A stretch of 64,000 bases of DNA from Fructobacillus evanidus (lineage in GTDB: Bacteria; Bacillota; Bacilli; Lactobacillales; Lactobacillaceae): contig NZ_CAUZLM010000002.1 in the NCBI RefSeq assembly GCF_963580165.1, positions 1 to 64,000 of the forward strand, in the 5' to 3' direction. This document shows, piece after piece, positions 58,045 through 64,000 of the stretch. The notes under the pieces were generated by a model. It was not told where the DNA came from and ran no database searches. It saw nothing but the letters and a program-made list of their open reading frames with translations. A program made the position numbers and the translations under genes. Position 1 is the stretch's first letter, and the number at the start of each line of letters is the position of its first letter.

Positions 58045-60087
58045 TTAGCCGGCCTCATTTTGCTGGGCTGACAAAAATTCTTGCTCATTCCAGACAGTGA
58101 TTCCAAGATCATTTGCTTTTGTCAGCTTCGAACCCGCATCGGTACCGGCAATCACTAAATCAGTCTTCTTAGAAACTGATCCCGTGACGCTGGCACCATG
58201 GGCTTCTAACCAGGCAGCAATTTCACTCCGTGAACTCTGCTCTAGTTTACCAGTCAAAACGATCTTTTTACCATAGAAAAATGAATTTTCATCAATTGGA
58301 CCCGTTTCGGACAAGTATTCTAGATTTACGCCAGCATTAGCCAATTCGGCCAAAAGGGCTTGGGACTGGGGTTCATCGAAGTATTTCACAACGGAATCCG
58401 CAATCGCTTGGCCAATTCCATCGATGGCCACAATTTGGTCAGCATTGGCCTGTCCCAGACTGGGTAAGTCCTGCAGGGTCGCCATAATCGTTTTCGCCGC
58501 TTTGGCTCCGACCAAGCGGATTCCCAAACCAAAGAGCAAGCGGTCAGCAGAGTTTGCTTTGGATGCCTGAATGGCCGCCACTAGGTTGTTCGCTGATTTT
58601 TCTTGGAACTTATCCAAGGATAGCAGCTGGTCAACCGTCAGGGAATAAATCGAGGCCACATCGGTCACCAATTTTTTCTCCAAAAGCTGGCTAACAATCT
58701 GTGGGCCAAGGCCATCAATGTTCATCGCATTGCGGGAAGCAAAGTGAGTCAGCCCTTCCTGCAACTGTGCCGGACAGGCTGGGTTAATGCAGCGCAACAC
58801 CACTTCGCCCTCAACGTGGACCAAATCAGCACCACAGGAAGGACAGGTTGTTGGAATTTGATACTTTTTAGCATCGGCTGGGCGTTTATCTAGAATTACC
58901 TGCCCAATTTCCGGGATAATATCACCGGCCTTGTGCAAGGTCACCGTATCGCCAACGCGGACATCCTTTTCCTCAAGGTAGTCCGGATTGTGCAAAGAAG
59001 CCCGCTGCACCGTTGTCCCAGCCAAGAGAACCGGATCCATGGCCGCCGTCGGCGTGACTGCACCCGTTCGGCCAACCGTCCACTCGATGTCACGGACAAT
59101 TGTTTGTTCCTCTTCCGGTGGAAACTTATAAGCGATGGACCACCGTGGCACCTTGACCGTGTTTCCCAGGTCAATTTCAGAGTCGATATCATCAACTTTG
59201 ACAACAACGCCATCAATTCCGTAAGGTAGGCCGTCACGTTTTTCAGTATATTCAGCAATATAGGGGGCAATATCTTTCATTTGGCCAATCACGCGATTAT
59301 CCTTGTTGGTTGGCAAACCAAGTTCGGCAAAGCGTCGCAAAACATCTGATTGCTTGGTTACACCCAAGGTATCGGCCTCGGCCGTATAGTAGATAAAGGC
59401 GGACAACTTCCGCTTCTTGGTTTCGCGTGCATCTAGTTGGCGCAAAGACCCGGCCGCTGCATTCCGTGGATTGGCAAAAGGTTCTTGGCCCTGATTTTCC
59501 CGCTCCTCATTCAAATGCGCAAAGGAGGCCTTGGGCATATAAATCTCACCACGAACTTCAATGGTTAAGGGCTCTTTTAATTCTTGGGGCACATCCGCGA
59601 TGGTCTTGACGTTAGCCGTCACATCTTCGCCAATCAGGCCATTACCCCGAGTGGAAGCCTGAATTAAGCGACCATTTTCATACTTTAAAGAAACGGCCAA
59701 ACCATCAATCTTCAACTCCAAGTTATAGGACGGTTGTTGACCACCCAATGCCTTGACCGTGCGATTTTCCCATTCTTGAAGTTCTTCTATGGAAAAAACA
59801 TCCCCCAAAGAAAGCATTGGCACTGGATGTTGCACCTTTTCCAAGCCGGACTTGGTCTGAGCACCACCAACATTTTGTGTCGGCGAATCTGGTGTCACAA
59901 ATTGTGGAAAGGCCTGTTCCAAGGCCACCAGCCGGGCATACTTTTCATCATAAACGTGGTCTTCAACCTTGGGCGCATCTTGCTCATAATAGGCAATCCC
60001 GTAATCGGTCAGTTCATCTTGCAGCTGACTGATTTCGACTTGCGCATCCTTTGTCGACATATTTGTTGGTTGTGGATTACTTGCCAT
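58045..60087 (-). CDS. ligA: NAD-dependent DNA ligase
   Basis: The 680-residue enzyme seals nicks using NAD. The adenylation Lys lies in LELKIDGLAVSL (KxDG, about residue 120). OB fold, a four-Cys zinc finger (CPSCGAD and CINPACPAQ), helix-hairpin-helix repeats, and a C-terminal BRCT domain (FFYGKKIVLTGKLEQSSRSE) follow in the standard order. AAAGGA precedes the ATG. A GGTCG/CGACC hairpin lies in the gap from pcrA. Part of the conserved pcrA-ligA-camS run. Confidence 0.96.
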   Translation of the reverse strand: MASNPQPTNMSTKDAQVEISQLQDELTDYGIAYYEQDAPKVEDHVYDEKYARLVALEQAFPQFVTPDSPTQNVGGAQTKSGLEKVQHPVPMLSLGDVFSIEELQEWENRTVKALGGQQPSYNLELKIDGLAVSLKYENGRLIQASTRGNGLIGEDVTANVKTIADVPQELKEPLTIEVRGEIYMPKASFAHLNEERENQGQEPFANPRNAAAGSLRQLDARETKKRKLSAFIYYTAEADTLGVTKQSDVLRRFAELGLPTNKDNRVIGQMKDIAPYIAEYTEKRDGLPYGIDGVVVKVDDIDSEIDLGNTVKVPRWSIAYKFPPEEEQTIVRDIEWTVGRTGAVTPTAAMDPVLLAGTTVQRASLHNPDYLEEKDVRVGDTVTLHKAGDIIPEIGQVILDKRPADAKKYQIPTTCPSCGADLVHVEGEVVLRCINPACPAQLQEGLTHFASRNAMNIDGLGPQIVSQLLEKKLVTDVASIYSLTVDQLLSLDKFQEKSANNLVAAIQASKANSADRLLFGLGIRLVGAKAAKTIMATLQDLPSLGQANADQIVAIDGIGQAIADSVVKYFDEPQSQALLAELANAGVNLEYLSETGPIDENSFFYGKKIVLTGKLEQSSRSEIAAWLEAHGASVTGSVSKKTDLVIAGTDAGSKLTKANDLGITVWNEQEFLSAQQNEAG

Positions 60088-60175
60088 AAAAAATCCTTTC
60101 TACACGGTCGTTTAATCAGCGACCGCCATGGCTGTGACTGCACCAAGGGAAAAACCTCGGTACCTTCCTGCCCGC

Positions 60176-62425
60176 TTAATCAACCCGTGTGATTGGTGCA
60201 AAGGCAGCCAAAAGTTGTTTAATGCCATCTTCTGGGAAGGCGACCTTGAGTTCTTGGTCCGCCTGATCACCGGTAACTGAAACAACCGTCCCAATCCCCC
60301 ACTTCTTGTGTGAAACCTTGTCGCCGGCCTGCCACATAACGCCCTCGGCACCAGTGGTTCCGGCTGATTTCTTTTGAACCGGACTGGCCTTAGCAGCCCC
60401 CTGATAAGTGGTGCTCGTTGCCCGGAGGAACTTTGAGGACAGACCAGAAGAAACGCCAGAACCACCTGCCGGATAGGCCTGCTCAATCAATTCAGGCGAA
60501 ATCTCATCAATAAAGCGAGAAGGTTGGTTCGCCTGTGTCCGGCCGTATAGCAAACGAGAGAAGGCGTTGGTCAAATAGAGTTTCTGCTCAGCACGCGTAA
60601 TCCCGACATAGGCCAGACGGCGTTCTTCCTCTAACTGATCCTCGTCTTGTGCGGCCCGGCCCAGTGGGAACAAGCCCTCTTCAAGGCCAATCAAGAAGAC
60701 CGTTGGAAATTCCAGTCCCTTGGCGGCGTGCAGGGTCATCAATGTGACCACCCCGCTATCTTCCTCGACATTGTCTAAGTCAGCCATTAAGGCCGTCGAT
60801 CCTAAGAAATCAGTCAACGGGTTGACTGCGTCTTCCGCCTGAGCGTCGTACTTGTCATCAAATTCCTTCGTAACAGACAAAAATTCATCCAGGTTTTCCA
60901 GTCGTGATTGCGACTCGGGGTCTGATTTTGCCTGTAATTCTTTGCGATAGCCGGACTGCTCCAAAATCAAGTCCGTTAGCTCAGAAACGGTTAAGAACTC
61001 AGCCTGTTGGCGGAAGTTATGCACCATTTCGGCAAAGGAAAGCAACTTTGTCACCGCTGCTGGGCGGATATCCTGGGCCATTTCGACTTGGTCGATGGCC
61101 GCCAACATCGGTAAGTTCACCTGGTTGGCAAAGGTAAAGAGCCGGTCAACCGTTGACTGGCCGATGGCACGCTTGGGAACGTTGATAATCCGTTCTAAGG
61201 CCGCATTGTCAGCCGGATTGGCGACCAACGACAAGTAGGCCATAATGTCCAAAATTTCCTTACGGTCGTAGAACTTATGCCCACCGACAATCGTGTAAGG
61301 AATGTTCGCCTTGACCAAGGACTCTTCCATGGCACGCGACTGGGCATTGGTCCGGTAAAGAATGGCAAAATCGGACAAGGACTTATGGTTCTCGCGTTGG
61401 CCCTTTTGAATTTGACCCAATACATAATAGGCCTCATCTTGAGCAGACTGGGCCCGGTAATAGGTAATCTTGTCCCCAACACCGTTTTCGGTCCAGAGCT
61501 TCTTCGGCACTCGCTCGTTGTTGTGATTAATCACATCATTGGCAGCGTCCAAAATCGATTGAGTTGACCGATAATTTTGTTCCAGGAAGACTGATTTTGC
61601 CTCGGGCCAATCCTTTTCAAAGTTCAAAATATTTTGCATGTTGGCACCACGCCAACCATAAATTGACTGGTCGGCATCTCCAACAACGGCCAAGTTCTTC
61701 GAACCCTGCGCCAGCATGTTGACAATCTTGTACTGGGCATCGTTGGTGTCCTGGTACTCATCGACGTGGAGGTAACGGAATTGGTCCTGGTAGCGTTGCA
61801 AAACATCGGGGGCCTTTTCAAAGAGTTCAATCGTCAACATAATTAAGTCATCAAAGTCGACTGACTGCGCCTGACGCAAGGCCTTTTGGTAAGAAGAATA
61901 AACTTCCGCCACCCGCTCTTCATAAAAATTAGCGGCCTGTTCTTGGTAATCCTTGGCCGTTAATAAATCGTTTTTGGCGTTAGAAATGGTTCCCAGGATA
62001 GTCCGTGGATCATACTGGTTTGAATCCAAATTCAAATCGTTAATCACCCGCTTCACCAGCGTCTTTTGAGCAGAACTATCCAAAATCGTGAAGTTCTTAC
62101 CCAAACCGATGCGTTCGCCATCTCGACGCAAAATCCGGACAGCCAGGGCGTGAAATGTTGAAACCCAAACGGATTGGGCCAGCTGTTCATCCACTAATTT
62201 ACCAATTCGCTCCCGCATTTCACGGGCAGCCTTATTCGTAAAGGTGATGGCCAAAATCCGCCAAGGCGCCACATCTAAGTCTTCAATCAAATGCGCAACA
62301 CGGTGCGTCAAAACCCTGGTCTTCCCAGAGCCGGCACCAGCCATAATTAAAAGCGGTCCCTCTGTCGTTCTGACCGCCTCTGCTTGCTTGCTATTCATAC
62401 CCTTGGTTAGTTCTTCAATAGTCAT
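60176..62425 (-). CDS. pcrA: ATP-dependent DNA helicase PcrA
   Basis: The 749-residue SF1A 3'-5' helicase acts in repair and rolling-circle replication. Walker A is MAGAGSGKTRVLTHR; VDEYQDTNDAQY, GDADQSIYGWRGA and TLHAAKGLEFPTVFL are the helicase motifs. A C-terminal Tudor-like segment (GDKVSHKKWGIGTVVSV) binds RNA polymerase in this family. Extended -10 (TGA-TAAAAT) near 62465. First gene of pcrA-ligA-camS. Confidence 0.96.
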   Translation of the reverse strand: MTIEELTKGMNSKQAEAVRTTEGPLLIMAGAGSGKTRVLTHRVAHLIEDLDVAPWRILAITFTNKAAREMRERIGKLVDEQLAQSVWVSTFHALAVRILRRDGERIGLGKNFTILDSSAQKTLVKRVINDLNLDSNQYDPRTILGTISNAKNDLLTAKDYQEQAANFYEERVAEVYSSYQKALRQAQSVDFDDLIMLTIELFEKAPDVLQRYQDQFRYLHVDEYQDTNDAQYKIVNMLAQGSKNLAVVGDADQSIYGWRGANMQNILNFEKDWPEAKSVFLEQNYRSTQSILDAANDVINHNNERVPKKLWTENGVGDKITYYRAQSAQDEAYYVLGQIQKGQRENHKSLSDFAILYRTNAQSRAMEESLVKANIPYTIVGGHKFYDRKEILDIMAYLSLVANPADNAALERIINVPKRAIGQSTVDRLFTFANQVNLPMLAAIDQVEMAQDIRPAAVTKLLSFAEMVHNFRQQAEFLTVSELTDLILEQSGYRKELQAKSDPESQSRLENLDEFLSVTKEFDDKYDAQAEDAVNPLTDFLGSTALMADLDNVEEDSGVVTLMTLHAAKGLEFPTVFLIGLEEGLFPLGRAAQDEDQLEEERRLAYVGITRAEQKLYLTNAFSRLLYGRTQANQPSRFIDEISPELIEQAYPAGGSGVSSGLSSKFLRATSTTYQGAAKASPVQKKSAGTTGAEGVMWQAGDKVSHKKWGIGTVVSVTGDQADQELKVAFPEDGIKQLLAAFAPITRVD

Positions 62426-62625
62426 TTTGCCATCCTAAATCGTTTTTGTTCACTGCTTTTATTTTATCATAATTCAAGAAAAATCAGGCCAAGACAAAAA
62501 ACAGTCCTGGTCGAACTCGCTCTCCTGAAAAATACCCGCCAACCTAGCCTCAGCCACCAGTAATTAACCATTTACAGCCTGTCTGATTTTTTGGTAAGGT
62601 AACTATAATTAAAGGTGGAAAAATC

Positions 62626-63804
62626 ATGCAAACTAGCGAACACTTACTCACTTTAGGCCAGACTGGCTGGTTCAAGACCAAGTACCAACCAGCGGCCACG
62701 ACGCTTTTCGCCCCACACCTGCTTTTGGTTGGGCAAACTGGGTCCGGCAAATCAACAACCCTCAAACAAATTAGCCGACAACTACAAGAAAATCGACTCG
62801 GACAAATCATTTTCGACCCAACCGGTGAGTTTAGCCGAGCAGACGACCAGCAGGTGTCCTATAACATTGGCCAAAACGTCTACTTTGATCTCAGCCAACT
62901 GGCAGCAGAAGACTTGCTAACTGCCCTTGATTTAACCTGGCCAACCAAGTGGCAGCTCCTACTGGGGCAAGCCCAAGCAGCCCTGCGCATTAACTACTAC
63001 CTTAACCAGCAACAAAAGGCCATTTTGGACACCCAATCCTTAACCACCGATACTTTTTATGAGCAAAAAAGCCAGCTATATCCCAGTCAGTGGACCTTTT
63101 CACTGAACCTCCTTGCCCCCCAATTGCGGTTGCTTGCCCGTCAAGGTTTTGCAGATCAAGAAGAGAGTCTTGCCGACACCAATCCTGATTTGATGACAGC
63201 CATCAACCAACTGGCCGACCGCCTGGCGGATCCACGCCTAAAGGCCATTGCCCCAAACACCCAGGTGAAAACGACCAAGTACGACCTGCTTTACTTGCTA
63301 AAATTAGCAACGGCCAAGGCCGACTTCGGTGCTAAAATCAGCATCAACCTCGCTCAACTGAAAGACCTTGGTCCCCTTCAGGCCACCATCATGTCCACCG
63401 TCTGGCGCCAGCTTCTCAGCTTCCAGGCGAAGAGCACACATAAGGCGACTGTTTACCTCTTGATTGACGAGGGCCACCGTTTCCTTTTGAAAAACAACCA
63501 AAATAACCAAGACAAAGGTAGTGGCTTAGCACAAATTCTTCGTGAGGGACGCAAGGAAGGCCTCCTGGTGGCCTTTGCTTCCCAGTCGCCACTTGACCTG
63601 CCAACCGCCCTGCTCGGACAATTTTCAGCCACAATCGCCCATCGACTGACGAACCAAAACGAATGGCAGGCTCTGCCCCTCTTAGCCAACTCGGCTAAAA
63701 CTGGCAAGAAATTAGGTCAGCTACAAACCGGCCAAGCAATCGTCAAAATTGGCCAAGAGTCCAGTCGAACCGTCACGATTTTCGCATCAAAGACCAACCA
63801 ATAA
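62626..63804 (+). CDS. HerA/FtsK-like ATP-binding protein (DUF87 type), stand-alone
   Basis: The 392-residue P-loop ATPase has Walker A GQTGSGKST (residues 36-44), a following FDPTGEFSRADD typical of HerA/VirB4-type motors (DxxGE), Walker B VYLLIDEGHRFL near 276 and a sensor-like FASQSPLDLP at about 310, then an arginine-rich REGRKEG before it. No membrane helix is seen. HerA proteins usually partner NurA or SIR2 nucleases, and VirB4/TraC types belong to conjugation; none of these partners is present here. It is a single gene with AAAGGTGG, a TATAAT close to the start, and its own terminator. The partner and function are unknown. Confidence 0.75.
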   Translation: MQTSEHLLTLGQTGWFKTKYQPAATTLFAPHLLLVGQTGSGKSTTLKQISRQLQENRLGQIIFDPTGEFSRADDQQVSYNIGQNVYFDLSQLAAEDLLTALDLTWPTKWQLLLGQAQAALRINYYLNQQQKAILDTQSLTTDTFYEQKSQLYPSQWTFSLNLLAPQLRLLARQGFADQEESLADTNPDLMTAINQLADRLADPRLKAIAPNTQVKTTKYDLLYLLKLATAKADFGAKISINLAQLKDLGPLQATIMSTVWRQLLSFQAKSTHKATVYLLIDEGHRFLLKNNQNNQDKGSGLAQILREGRKEGLLVAFASQSPLDLPTALLGQFSATIAHRLTNQNEWQALPLLANSAKTGKKLGQLQTGQAIVKIGQESSRTVTIFASKTNQ

Positions 63805-63811
63805 ATCAAAC

Positions 63812-63858
63812 AAAAAGAGAACCGTACCTGCGTCCATGACGAATCCGGTTCTCTTTTT
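63812..63858 (+). terminator. Bidirectional terminator after the HerA-like gene
   Basis: AAAAAGAGAACCG and CGGTTCTCTTTTT arms; shared with the convergent partial gene at the right edge. Confidence 0.92.
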
Positions 63859-63888
63859 AACTGAAATAATGCTAATAAAATTCGTTTA

Positions 63889-64000
63889 TTAATTTATTGA
63901 AGAAGTAGCATCCCCCATCTTCACCGCCAAATCAAAGCGCTTTAAATTCCAGGTTTCAATGACTGCCACTAATTTGGCCGCATAGGTCGGATCGGTCGCG
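63889..64000 (-). CDS. Peptidoglycan hydrolase, glucosaminidase (GH73) type, C-terminal end only
   Basis: The last 36 codons read ATDPTYAAKLVAVIETWNL, KRFD, then a short tail ending in SSIN and TAA. YATDPxYAxKLxxII is the usual end of the GH73 glucosaminidase domain. The catalytic part lies beyond the right edge. It is convergent with the HerA-like gene. Confidence 0.75.
   Translation of the reverse strand, partial: ATDPTYAAKLVAVIETWNLKRFDLAVKMGDATSSIN

Noticed and set aside
60112..60486. A 124-codon frame overlapping the pcrA end
   Set aside because: It lies in another frame of pcrA and has no promoter, ribosome site or recognisable domain.

Overview
The window looks like chromosome of a Gram-positive lactic acid bacterium of the Leuconostoc group (Leuconostocaceae). 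My best guess is Fructobacillus or a close relative. The reasons are the moderate GC content (mid-40s % by eye), AGGAGG-type ribosome sites, RexAB/AddAB recombination genes, a RelQ-NadK-RluA block, an archaeal-type phosphoenolpyruvate carboxylase (PpcA) beside RNase J1, and GH25 lysozymes carrying aromatic, glucan-binding-like repeats. The genus is inference; nothing here fixes it. I saw no rRNA, tRNA, CRISPR array, prophage or intact insertion sequence.

Layout. 1-5010 is a surface/cell-wall module on the minus strand: the N-terminal part of a KxYKxGKxW-type secreted protein built from 249-bp tandem repeats, two paralogous secreted GH25 lysozymes, and a small Ser-rich anchored protein. 5197-10648 holds mgtE, an RluA-type pseudouridine synthase, nadK, relQ, glcK and yqgQ; glcK has a promoter overlapped by a catabolite (cre) site. 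10746-18366 is the addA/addB recombination nuclease pair. 18440-20009 has a DUF402 phosphatase and recX. After a DyP-type peroxidase on the plus strand, 21243-29197 is a long minus-strand run: pepA-ftsW-ylbG-rsmD-coaD, a composite terminator hairpin, then comEA-comEC-holA. 29524-31622 carries a DUF308 membrane protein and a purine permease with a pair of PurR boxes. 31692-36599 is the classic recN-tlyA-ispA-xseB-xseA run.

36600-37285 is the most unusual intergenic stretch. A roughly 230-nt structured RNA with its own strong promoter and terminator faces a divergently transcribed small gene that appears to be leaderless. 37286-39881 holds a hypothetical protein, a disulfide reductase and a Met-rich DUF1541 protein. 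40006-46519 is glmU, purR, a metal ABC transporter lacking its binding protein, veg, rsmA (ksgA), rnmV and tatD. 46715-49273 is nusB, an Asp23 protein, efp and a hydroxyacyl-CoA dehydrogenase. 49630-53200 is rpoY-rnjA and ppcA on the plus strand, followed by a stub of an IS3-like element that now serves as the ppcA terminator. 53408-56766 includes a short hairpin RNA, a degenerate lipid-kinase-like gene, metK under an S-box-like SAM riboswitch, and a membrane protein. 56821-62425 is camS-ligA-pcrA. A lone HerA/FtsK-like ATPase and the 3' end of a glucosaminidase close the window.

How it fits together. Most genes are housekeeping: recombination and repair (addAB, recN, recX, xseAB, ligA, pcrA, holA), RNA maturation and modification (rnjA, rnmV, rsmA, rsmD, tlyA), and envelope building (glmU, ftsW, ispA). 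PurR and two sets of matching operators are present in the same window, so a purine circuit can be read directly. The strongest unexplained signals are the heptamer AAATCAG/CTGATTT, which I count about ten times more often than base composition predicts in both orientations, and the structured RNA upstream of xseA.
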